The position numbers were made by a program, and so were the translations under genes. A stretch of DNA of 64,000 nucleotides from Thiodiazotropha sp040507225. Lineage in GTDB: Bacteria; Pseudomonadota; Gammaproteobacteria; Chromatiales; Chromatiaceae. Shown here piece by piece: positions 44,703 through 52,402 of this stretch (position 1 is its first letter; the number at the start of each line of letters is the position of its first letter). The notes beneath the pieces were generated by a model. The model ran no database searches. It worked only from the letters and a program-made list of their open reading frames with translations, and was not told the DNA's origin. The stretch spans positions 62,001 through 126,000 of the forward strand of contig JBEVVG010000003.1 in the NCBI GenBank assembly GCA_040507225.1. Direction: 5' to 3'.

Positions 44703-45452
44703 ATGCCTGAGGTCACCCTGAGGTTCTATGAGGAGTTGAACGATTTTCTCCCGGCCGCCCTGCGCAAGCGGGACAGTGTGCAGGCATTCCGCGAAGGGGA
44801 GAGCGTCAAGCACCTGATCGAAAAGCTCGGGGTGCCGCATACGGAGATCGAGATCATCCTGGTGAATGGCCGGTCGGTGTACCTCGATTACCGGTTGCAG
44901 GAAGGTGACCGCATCAGTGTCTACCCCATGTTCGAGGCCCTGGATGTCACGCCATTGCTGCGCATTCGGCAAACCCCGCTGAGAACCCCGAAATTCGTCG
45001 CCGACGCCCACCTGGGCAAGCTGGCGCGGCGCTTACGCCTGCTCGGTTTCGATACCCGGTTCCGCAACGACACCGGCGATCACGCCCTGGTGGCCTGCTC
45101 GGTGTCGGAAAAGCGAATCCTGCTCAGCCGCGACCGGGCCCTGTTGATGCACCGGGCGCTGACCCACGGGTGTTATGTGCATGAGATCGATCCGTATCGC
45201 CAGCTCAGGGAGGTGGTTGAGCGTTTTCAGCTGGCAGAGCGGATGTCGCCCTTCAGCCGATGCATGATGTGCAACGGCGCGCTCGAGCCGGTCGAAGCCG
45301 ATCGGATTGCCGACAGGCTGCCCAATCGGGTGCGACGTCACTATAATCAATTCTGGCTCTGTCGGGACTGCGGACGGGTGTATTGGAAAGGCAGTCATTA
45401 CCGTCAGCTGTCCGCCGATGTCGAAGCGCTGCGCAACAGGGGGAATACATGA
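44703..45452 (+). CDS. Ubiquitin-like/Mut7-C RNase-domain protein
   Basis: 249 residues. Residues about 1-80 form a ThiS-like beta-grasp domain (VTLRFYEELNDFLPAAL, then VNGRSVYLDYRLQEGDRISVYP). Residues about 95-245 are a Mut7-C domain: FVADAHLGKLARRLRLLGFD with the PIN-like Asp, ILLSRDRALL, and zinc-ribbon pairs CMMC and CRDC. Mut7-C proteins are predicted RNases. It follows xthA by 15 bases and overlaps the next gene by ATGA, so the three may be co-transcribed. Confidence 0.83.
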   Translation: MPEVTLRFYEELNDFLPAALRKRDSVQAFREGESVKHLIEKLGVPHTEIEIILVNGRSVYLDYRLQEGDRISVYPMFEALDVTPLLRIRQTPLRTPKFVADAHLGKLARRLRLLGFDTRFRNDTGDHALVACSVSEKRILLSRDRALLMHRALTHGCYVHEIDPYRQLREVVERFQLAERMSPFSRCMMCNGALEPVEADRIADRLPNRVRRHYNQFWLCRDCGRVYWKGSHYRQLSADVEALRNRGNT

Positions 45453-45991
45453 TCAGACAATGGTGGCCGATTGGGACTTTGGCGCTGGCCGGTCTGCTGT
45501 TCGCCGCGCCCTCGCGTGGGGAGTGTATCCGGGTGGTATTCGATCAGTTTTGCCTGGGCGGCAGCTTCAGTCAGTTGCTCAGGGAGCGTCCTGCGGAATA
45601 TAAACCGGTCACCGAGGGGGAGCGGCGTGGCGTGGTCTATCGAGCGGATCGTGAACTCATCTACGTGATGGCCTACCGGGATCACATTTACAAGATTCTG
45701 CACACCTACGAGCCGGTCAATCAGGTAACCTTCAAGGAACTGCGGCGTCACCTGCAGGAGAAATACGGTGCGCCTGTGGATCAGGGCAATTTCCCTGAGT
45801 ATGTGCGCAACATGGCCGGCAAGATCGGCGCCATCCGCCGCGGAGAGGGCGAAATGCGATGGGTCTGGACCCTGCCGAGTGAGCCCTGGCGCATCGAACT
45901 GGGCTGGGCGCGCAAGCCCGGCATTTCAATCGCCTACCTGGCCAATGAACTGGATTCGGAACAACGAAATGCCCGCCTTGAGGGGCTTTGA
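45449..45991 (+). CDS. Exported protein of unknown function
   Basis: 180 residues from the ATG at 45449, which overlaps the previous stop. A signal peptide ends near AAPSRGE. The mature part has two cysteines early (CIRVVFDQFCLGGSF), then mixed strands and helices (RELIYVMAYRDHIYKILHTY, FKELRRHLQEKYGAP). No family recognised. Its coupling to the Mut7-C gene implies co-expression but not a shared role. Confidence 0.65.
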   Translation: MIRQWWPIGTLALAGLLFAAPSRGECIRVVFDQFCLGGSFSQLLRERPAEYKPVTEGERRGVVYRADRELIYVMAYRDHIYKILHTYEPVNQVTFKELRRHLQEKYGAPVDQGNFPEYVRNMAGKIGAIRRGEGEMRWVWTLPSEPWRIELGWARKPGISIAYLANELDSEQRNARLEGL

Positions 45992-46032
45992 ATGCGTTGT
46001 TCACTTTTGCCGATGCAATAAGGAGAGACGTA

Positions 46033-47013
46033 ATGTGGAAGCCAATCAAAAGTATACTGCCCTGGGTGCTCATTTCGGTTTTGCTGCCGGCCTGCGGTGG
46101 CGGGGGAAGCGGCGATGATTCCGCCGACAGCGGGGGTGGCGACACTTCCACATCCCTGGATTATTCCGGCGAGACCGCTCAGGCAACCCTGACCGGTGAC
46201 AACACCAAGGCGCTGGCCACGGCCGGGGCATCCGGCGCCAAGCAGGCAATCAGTGCCGACAGTGTTCCGGTGGTGGGACAACGCAGCGACGCACCGGTGA
46301 GCCACGATGAAATCATGCAGGAATTGGCGGCTTGGGTGTCCGGCGTTATGCGTGGTGAGGCCGGCAGGCAGGCTTCCCGGGGTGTGACCGCTGCCCGTAC
46401 CGAGGATCTCTCCCGGAACGCCTGTGACAGCGGCAGCCTGATCGTCGAATATCCCGATTCCGGGGCTGCGGGCAACTGGAGTATCGTGTTCGACGAATGC
46501 ACGCGCAGCGTCAGCTACGCCAGCGGCAGTTATTCCACCACCTTCGATGGCAGTGTGGAGGGTGTCTATACCGATACCGGCGGTGGCTACCGTTTGGAAT
46601 TCCGCTACGTGAACTTCACCGTCAGGGTAGACAGTGCAACGGTCAACTACACCGATACCTTCAACATGTCGGTCACCTGTACCGGAGACAATGAAGGCGC
46701 TTCGTTCAGCTGCGAGTATTACTCCGATTATCACGGTTACGATGGCCGTACCTACCGGGTCAGCGAGATCACGGTATCAGGCGACGCAGGTTCCGGTTAC
46801 TCGGTTACGGTGCGCGTCTACGATCCTGACTACGGTTACGTGACGGTCACCACCGAGATACCGGTGACCTTCGGCTGTGCCGACGGTCACCCGGATGCGG
46901 GGCGGATTCGCATGCAGGGTGCGAATGGGACCGTGGCGACGGTGGAATTTATCAGTTGCACCCAGTTTGTGGTGACCTTCGAGGGAGTGGGATCCACCCA
47001 TTCCTGGCCTTGA
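46033..47013 (+). CDS. Putative lipoprotein, beta-rich
   Basis: 326 residues from the ATG at 46033, with AAGGAGAG upstream. The signal peptide ends in the lipobox LPAC (Cys21), followed by a flexible Gly/Ser/Asp-rich tether. Residues about 40-140 are Ala/Thr-rich and helical. The rest is beta-rich with many Tyr, Ser and Thr (YASGSYSTTFDGSVEG, EYYSDYHGYDGRTYRVSEI). Four or more cysteines could form disulfides. No family recognised. The frame reaches 45988, but the lipobox fixes the start. Confidence 0.65.
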   Translation: MWKPIKSILPWVLISVLLPACGGGGSGDDSADSGGGDTSTSLDYSGETAQATLTGDNTKALATAGASGAKQAISADSVPVVGQRSDAPVSHDEIMQELAAWVSGVMRGEAGRQASRGVTAARTEDLSRNACDSGSLIVEYPDSGAAGNWSIVFDECTRSVSYASGSYSTTFDGSVEGVYTDTGGGYRLEFRYVNFTVRVDSATVNYTDTFNMSVTCTGDNEGASFSCEYYSDYHGYDGRTYRVSEITVSGDAGSGYSVTVRVYDPDYGYVTVTTEIPVTFGCADGHPDAGRIRMQGANGTVATVEFISCTQFVVTFEGVGSTHSWP

Positions 47014-47681
47014 TCCAATGAACTGCCGGGCGGTGACAGGAGCCGCCCGGTTTCACATCTGAGCACCTGTTACGGATGCTCCAGACCATTCTGTCCACAC
47101 ATTCAGACCGATCCCCGCATCCCTAGTGAGCAGGCGCCAGTATGGAGCGGCACGCCCTGCCCTGGTAAGGAAGAGCGGTTCCTGGGGTGTTTGTGGAAGC
47201 TCGAAAATAACCAGACCACTCAATCTCAGTCGTTTAAATCGGTTTGAGATTATACCCACAAAGAGGAAGTATGGGTGTTCGTCAGATACCCATAAATAGG
47301 TAGCGGCACGGGTTTCAATTCCCCGCTGATTCAGCTCTCTTCGAACCTTAGACCTCCGCCCGGATAGCGGGTCCAATCTCTCGGTGTTCCGGCAATCAAT
47401 GATATCCAGATTTTAATTGTTCTTTGTTTACTGTGGCTTGTCTCTGGCAGCCGGACAGATTGGTAATGCTGTCGGTGTTGATACTGTGCCTGAAGAGACC
47501 CTGTTCAGCTTCGCCAAGGCAGGGAAAATGTTCCTTATTTGTTCTGTAAATAAATTCCCTGTGACTGGTATAAAGCTCGCTTGCCTGACATAGAACATGA
47601 AAAAAATAAATAAATACCGTTCAAGAAACGTGAACCAGTTCCGCTTAAAAGAGTTAGGACAAAACCAGCAGGAACGCGGGG
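47014..47681. other. Gene-poor, AT-richer intergenic region
   Basis: About 670 bases between the lipoprotein and the CheY fragment. A minus-strand frame at 47053-47376 (TTG start) has no recognisable homology and no good ribosome binding site. Two mutually exclusive stems lie at 47254-47294. The right half is AT-rich by eye and runs into a truncated cheY, consistent with a rearrangement junction. Confidence 0.5.
47254..47294. repeat. Mutually exclusive stems
   Basis: TATGGGT (47270-47276) pairs exactly with ACCCATA (47288-47294). The same segment can pair as TGGGT (47272-47276) with ACCCA (47254-47258). The arrangement resembles an attenuator switch. No adjacent gene clearly uses it. Confidence 0.3.
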
Positions 47682-47879
47682 ATGAACGGACTCGATTTGA
47701 TTAAAGAGGCCCGTAAACTACCGGGTATGCGATTTACGCCCATTCTTATGCTGACGACAGAGTCTCAGCGGTCCATGCGGGAAGAGGGGAAGAAAGCGGG
47801 TGCGACGGGTTGGCTTGTCAAACCTGTTAAGCCCGATCAGCTTCTCGGGGTCGTCAAGCAAGTGGTCCCGGGAGCCTAG
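47682..47879 (+). pseudogene. C-terminal half of a CheY-like receiver
   Basis: 65 codons starting MNGLDLIKEARKL, then FTPILMLTTESQ with the switch Thr, and GWLVKPVKPDQLL with the conserved Lys. These match the second half of CheY from just after the phospho-Asp. The acidic pair and the phospho-Asp are absent, and the sequence upstream in frame is not CheY-like. It is therefore a truncated remnant. It precedes a broken methyl-accepting gene by 37 bases. Confidence 0.75.
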
Positions 47880-47916
47880 TATTCACCCAGCGTGATATTT
47901 TTTCCGAGGCGAGTCT

Positions 47917-49223
47917 GTGGACGAGAATAAATCCTCCGATATTGGTGAATTGTATCAGGACGTGGGCGTCAATCACGCCCTTAGTCTGACTTTATCCTTC
48001 ATGCGGTTTTCTTTGATAGCCGTGGTGTTGTTGTGGTTGTCGGTGTATTTTTTACACCCCTGGATCACAGAGAAAACCAGCATCATGGGGATGTCCACGC
48101 CTGCACGCACGCCTGGATTATTACACTCATCGGGATTGCTAGCGGAGCACTCATCAGCCTGTTTTACTATCTGTGGTCGAAGCACTTTGACGAGGAAGTC
48201 AGACACCAGGTTGTGTTCGGGTTGGATAGAATGAAACGCATGGCTGATCTCGAGAGCGTTTGGCAGCAATCGGGTCAGATGATGCGTGAATGCGATCGTC
48301 TGCTGAGTCAATTCGATGTGCCACTCAACGTAGTGGTTTAGGATACGGAAAACTCAGCGGTTGATATCATAGAACGTACCCGCAAGCTCGATAGAACCGC
48401 GCATGAACTGGTGGATTACCTGAACAAGGCAGACTTCGATGCGGTTGATCTTCAGGATGACATCCTCGCTAACACCGAGAGTATCGATCGTATCGCTTTG
48501 TACATTCGTGATTTGCCTGCGCGTCTGAGACAGGATCGAGAAACGATCAGAAAGTTGAGTGAAGAGATCACCAAACTGACATCCATGATCAATATCATTC
48601 AGGAGATTGGCAAACAGACCAATCTACTGGCGCTAAATGCTGCGATTGAAGCGGCCCGTGCCGGTGAGGCAGGACGGGGATTTGCCGTTGTGGCAGACGA
48701 GGTGCGTGCGTTGGCATCAAAGTCCACGGATGCTGCTGATGAGATTGAGCAGCGTATCAGTCACGCTCACCAGGTCGTCGAGCAGGGGTTTTCCTGGGAA
48801 TTCAATGATGAAACCTCAGGTGAACTCGAAAAAGCGGCGTCAGTGACAGGTTTTATTCAGAGTCTGCATGACAACTACGAGGATATGCGCCAGTTCTATA
48901 AGACGCTGCTGACGGTCAGTACGCAACATAATACGAATCTGGCCAATGATATTGTCGATCTATTGGGAAGTATTCAATACCAGGACGTTGTGCGGCAGCG
49001 AATTGAACGGATCCAGTCGGTGATTGACCGGTTGCATGGGGTGATGGGGAGTATTGTCGGAAAGGTTGAGCGGGCAGAACTGGATGTCTTTGACGAAACT
49101 CAGGAACTCACCCAACTAATCGAGGATTATATATCAGAAGAACAACGCCATGTTCATCCTCAGCAGGATGAACAGCAAACAGGAGAAAGTTCCGACGCGT
49201 TACCACAGATCCAGTTATTCTGA
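47917..49223 (+). pseudogene. Methyl-accepting chemotaxis-type transducer broken by a frameshift and an amber codon
   Basis: The GTG at 47917 starts a frame with a first membrane helix (FSLIAVVLLWLSVYFL). Around 48085-48110, where CACGCCTG is repeated, coding moves to another frame that supplies the second helix (WIITLIGIASGALISLFYYLW). That frame meets a TAG at 48339-48341 and then continues as coding (DTENSAVDIIERTRKLD) through the signalling tip (IGKQTNLLALNAAIEAARAG, GRGFAVVADEVRALA) to 49223. Two lesions suggest a pseudogene; a sequencing error could explain one. It ends 2 bases before the convergent rsbX stop. Confidence 0.8.
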
Positions 49224-49225
49224 GA

Positions 49226-49813
49226 TCATTCGATCGGCTCGGCCTTATAGAGAATCAGTCCTGCATCATCGGTAACCTTTCCCCAGTCCTTGATTACTGA
49301 ATCGGCTAGTCTGGGTAGGTCATCGAAGTGTTGAGTCGGGTATGTTGACAGCTTCATATGCTCCATGATGCCATCCGTGTGTAACAGGAGCAGATCACCT
49401 TGCTCTAGTTTGTCTGTACTTGGTCTTAGATGGCGGTAACCACCACCTACTATGCCTGGATCGCTGGCAAAGTGTTGGATATCACCATCGGAATTTCTTT
49501 TGACCAGATTGATGTTTCCGATACCCGCGAAAATGAACTCATTCCGGCTTCGGTTCACCAATGCGATTCCCATGGCGACGCCCCGGGTCTTGTTGATTGC
49601 CAGGTTGCAATCGGCGAAAATTTGCTCGAGTGAACGGCCAGGATTCTGATCAATATGTTCGAGAACCGCCTGAGAAGCCTTTTCCGCTTCTTTACCGTGA
49701 CCGAGTCCGTCAGACAGAACCAGCATGAGATCTTCCTGTCGCTGCCACCAACGGCCCATATCCCCGCAATTCGGCAGATCGTGAAAAGCGCGTGTAGCGA
49801 TGTGTATATTCAT
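49226..49813 (-). CDS. rsbX: Stressosome feedback phosphatase RsbX-like (PP2C/SpoIIE family)
   Basis: 195-residue PP2C-type serine/threonine phosphatase. In Bacillus RsbX dephosphorylates RsbS and RsbR and resets the stressosome. Metal-binding Asp residues are in LVLSDGLGHGKEA, LLHTDGIMEH and the C-terminal TDDAGLILYK. Its start overlaps the stop of the second rsbT-like gene by four bases. Last gene of a five-gene minus-strand operon. Confidence 0.85.
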   Translation of the reverse strand: MNIHIATRAFHDLPNCGDMGRWWQRQEDLMLVLSDGLGHGKEAEKASQAVLEHIDQNPGRSLEQIFADCNLAINKTRGVAMGIALVNRSRNEFIFAGIGNINLVKRNSDGDIQHFASDPGIVGGGYRHLRPSTDKLEQGDLLLLHTDGIMEHMKLSTYPTQHFDDLPRLADSVIKDWGKVTDDAGLILYKAEPIE

Positions 49814-50244
49814 TTTACCAGGTCCCAGCGAAGTGCACGGATTCGCGTACCTACACCAGGTGTGGAGGTAATTTCAAATTCGTTAGCCAATCGGCGAACC
49901 CCGGGAAGTCCACCACCCAATCCGCCACCGGTGGAATATCCGTCCTGCAGCGCCAGTTCAGTGTCTTCGATACCGGGTCCAGGATCTTCGCAGATTACTT
50001 CAATGCCGTTGCGCTCACCATCCTTCAGTGTGCGTATCTTAATGGTCCCGCCTTGGTCTGTATGGAAGACCAGGTTATAAGCCAGTTCCGATATGATCGT
50101 TGCAAATGCATGAATCGAGATGTTACGCATACCACTCATCCTTCCCAATGTAAGCGCTTCATGACGTGCTCTCGCTACATGCCGTTCCTCCGTGACCTCG
50201 ATCGTGTCGATCTTCGCTGTCGTCACTCGATCAGTGCTGTTCAT
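49810..50244 (-). CDS. Second RsbT-like serine kinase/anti-sigma-type ATPase
   Basis: 144 residues, GHKL ATPase fold. The N box is FATIISELAYNLVFH, the G1 box EDPGPGIED, and the G2/lid region DGYSTGGGLGGGLPGVRRL. It is about as similar to RsbT as its neighbour but keeps a longer N-terminus. It lies between rsbT and rsbX, 14 bases after the rsbT stop. Its target may be a second STAS protein or another RsbU_N domain. Confidence 0.8.
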   Translation of the reverse strand: MNSTDRVTTAKIDTIEVTEERHVARARHEALTLGRMSGMRNISIHAFATIISELAYNLVFHTDQGGTIKIRTLKDGERNGIEVICEDPGPGIEDTELALQDGYSTGGGLGGGLPGVRRLANEFEITSTPGVGTRIRALRWDLVK

Positions 50245-50258
50245 CTGAGTCTGGCTGA

Positions 50259-50669
50259 CTATCGATTCAAAGTGCGCTTCATACTCACGGTGACTCGAGT
50301 CAATCCTGGTTTTGAGGTGATATCAAATTGATCCATCAGGCGACGCGTACCCGGTAGACCGGCACCCAGACCATTGCCCGTGGAGAAACCGTCCTGCATA
50401 ACTTCTGAGATGTCGACAATACCGGGGCCATGATCCTCAGCCACCACTTCGATATTAGCAAAGGTTCCGTTTTCGTCGCCATTGATGTAGCAAATGCCGT
50501 CCCCAGCATAGCGCAGTATGTTGCGGGTGAGTTCTGATATCGCAGTTGCCAGGCGAGTCTGGTCAATAACTCGAAAACCCAGTCTGCGGGCGATCTCACG
50601 GCCTACTTGCCGTGCCTTGACGACATCCCCATTTTGTCCGATTGGGATGGATTCCTTGATCTGGCTCAT
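50259..50669 (-). CDS. rsbT: Stressosome switch kinase RsbT
   Basis: 136-residue serine kinase. In Bacillus, RsbT is held by the RsbR-RsbS stressosome, phosphorylates both on stress and then leaves to activate RsbU. Hallmarks are VVKARQVGREIARRLGF, the N box AISELTRNIL, the G1 box EDHGPGI, and DGFSTGNGLGAGLPGTRRLMD, almost as in Bacillus RsbT. Its start overlaps the rsbS stop by four bases. Confidence 0.92.
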   Translation of the reverse strand: MSQIKESIPIGQNGDVVKARQVGREIARRLGFRVIDQTRLATAISELTRNILRYAGDGICYINGDENGTFANIEVVAEDHGPGIVDISEVMQDGFSTGNGLGAGLPGTRRLMDQFDITSKPGLTRVTVSMKRTLNR

Positions 50670-51088
50670 CGCGAGCTGCCTTGTATGGTTCGATCATCGG
50701 TTTCATCATCGGAGTCAGGTTGGAACATTGAGACCAGCCCCATCGTGCCGAACAGCTTCTCAAGGCCGTGTTCCAGATTGAGTGCCGTTTCCACGCCAAC
50801 CAATTCACGTCCCATCTCGACCAGGGTCAGTGCGACAGAGGGCTGCATTCCGCAGACCACAACCCGACACCCCAGCAGGCCGATCATGTGCGCGGTTTCA
50901 CTGATGATCCGGGCCATATAGGAATCGACAACATCCAAAGCGCTGATGTCGATAACTGCCCCTTTCGCCTCAGTGTTTTGGACCTTGTCGAGCATGTCCG
51001 CTCGAAAATCGGCCAGTTCCTGATCGTCAAGGTCGATCTGGATGGAAGTGAGCAACAGGTTTTTAATTTTAAGTATAGGAACTCTCAT
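50666..51088 (-). CDS. rsbS: Stressosome core protein RsbS (STAS domain)
   Basis: 140-residue single STAS domain. The phospho-acceptor is Ser56 in DVVDSYMARII, equivalent to Ser59 of Bacillus RsbS. VPILKIKNLLLTSIQIDLDD and GCRVVVCGMQPSVALTLVEMG are typical. The C-terminal ~20 residues are an acidic extension (QPDSDDETDD) not usual in RsbS. It follows rsbR after 15 bases. Confidence 0.92.
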   Translation of the reverse strand: MRVPILKIKNLLLTSIQIDLDDQELADFRADMLDKVQNTEAKGAVIDISALDVVDSYMARIISETAHMIGLLGCRVVVCGMQPSVALTLVEMGRELVGVETALNLEHGLEKLFGTMGLVSMFQPDSDDETDDRTIQGSSR

Positions 51089-51103
51089 CGGTACCTTGTC
51101 CGG

Positions 51104-51970
51104 CTACTTGTTACTGACGACACGTTTACCCAATAATTCAAATGCCTCTCTTACACCACTCTGCAGCGTTCCCATCGTGGTGAAGTCTGAGATGGTCACG
51201 CCCAGTTCAGTCATGGTCTGCGCGTTCGCGGGACTGATACCGGTAAGAATGACCTCGGCGCCGAGCATCCGCGCTGCATTCACGGTTTTAATCAGGTGCC
51301 GGCCGACCTGGGTGTCGATAATCGGCACACCCGTTACATCGAGAATCGCCACGGTCGCTTCGTTTCGGACAATGCTTTCCAGTAGGTTTTCGATGATGTG
51401 CTGCGCTCGAACAGTATCCACAACGCCCACCAGAGGTAGCAGAATGATCTGGTCCCAAAGCTTGATTACCGGCGTGGCCAGTTCCAGAAGGCTCTCAGAT
51501 TGCTGACGAATGAGTTCTTCCCGGGTTTTTGCGTAGGTTTCGAAAGTGTGCACACCCAGGTGATCAATGAGTTTGTTGAGTTTGGTGACTTCGCTGTTCA
51601 ACCCGGTCGGGTTGTCCACGTACTCTTCCTGCAGAAACTTCAGAAGAGGGTTTTTCAACGAAAAGATGAAGGTGGCGGTTTCAGTGGGTGTGAACCCCTG
51701 TGACGCCCGTGATGCGCTGACGCCCGCCAGGATATTTCGGACTTCGCCCAATCCCGTCATGTCTTCGTCATCATACATGTCTTCCAGAGCCGAAATCATC
51801 GCTTCCAGTATGCGTTGTGATTCTGTGCGAAGTTGTGCCTCGGTCATCAGTTCGCGGGTGCGACCGCCTTCCAGATTGAGGCTTGCGGAAATCCAGTCAT
51901 CAAGTAGTTCGGTTTGCCTGGAACGCATGATTTCTGTAATTGTGGCGGTGCTCGGATCTCGGCCTGGCAT
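51104..51970 (-). CDS. rsbR: Stressosome sensor RsbR
   Basis: 288-residue stressosome subunit and first gene of the operon. Residues about 1-155 form an N-terminal RsbR sensory domain of the helical (globin-like) type, giving the turret of the stressosome. Residues about 165-285 are a STAS domain. Thr220 in PIIDTQVGRH matches the first phospho-Thr of Bacillus RsbRA, and Thr252 or Thr254 in NAQTMTELG the second. AGGA precedes the ATG at 51970. Only one RsbR is present, so one signal type may be sensed by this complex. Confidence 0.9.
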   Translation of the reverse strand: MPGRDPSTATITEIMRSRQTELLDDWISASLNLEGGRTRELMTEAQLRTESQRILEAMISALEDMYDDEDMTGLGEVRNILAGVSASRASQGFTPTETATFIFSLKNPLLKFLQEEYVDNPTGLNSEVTKLNKLIDHLGVHTFETYAKTREELIRQQSESLLELATPVIKLWDQIILLPLVGVVDTVRAQHIIENLLESIVRNEATVAILDVTGVPIIDTQVGRHLIKTVNAARMLGAEVILTGISPANAQTMTELGVTISDFTTMGTLQSGVREAFELLGKRVVSNK

Positions 51971-52402
51971 GTGGGTATTCCTGAGGTTGTTAGCTAGAGG
52001 GCGGCAAGGCGAATAGTTAAGAACAATTTTAGCAACAGAGACTATGCTTGCCTATACGAAATCGTCCTCCAATCAAACTTCAGTGAGCAGGAAATCCGCC
52101 GATAACAGTAGATCTGATGCAATGTACTCGCTACTCGTATTGACCACGTGACGGACGGCCATCTGTCAGCGGAATTCGATCATGCTGGGATTTATATTCT
52201 CAAACGGTTGTCCCGGCGAGTGCTTATTTTACTGATGGCTGTTAGGCAGTGGTTACGAGATACAGATTGAGCGGGATTCTCATGTAGTCCGGCAGTGGCA
52301 GAAGACTGAATGATTAGTTCTTTCTGTATTACTCGGTGGGCGCTGATTATCAGGACAGCAACCGACCCAACCAATACGGATTAGTTTCAAACAATATCGA
52401 AG
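51971..52402. other. Divergent promoter region between rsbR and the RsbU_N histidine kinase
   Basis: About 430 bases, AT-richer than the flanks by eye. It must hold the promoters for the rsb operon and for the kinase-regulator pair. No clear sigma-54 or sigma-B type promoter and no strong palindrome was recognised. Confidence 0.45.

Noticed and set aside
47312..47346. GTTTCAATTCC followed by mixed sequence, resembling the start of some CRISPR repeats
   Set aside because: Only one copy exists in the window, with no spacer-repeat pattern and no cas genes.
47053..47376. 107-codon minus-strand frame after the lipoprotein gene
   Set aside because: TTG start, no clear ribosome binding site, no recognisable homology; kept only as a possible remnant.
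49430..49633. Plus-strand frames within rsbX
   Set aside because: Antisense shadows of a clear PP2C phosphatase gene.
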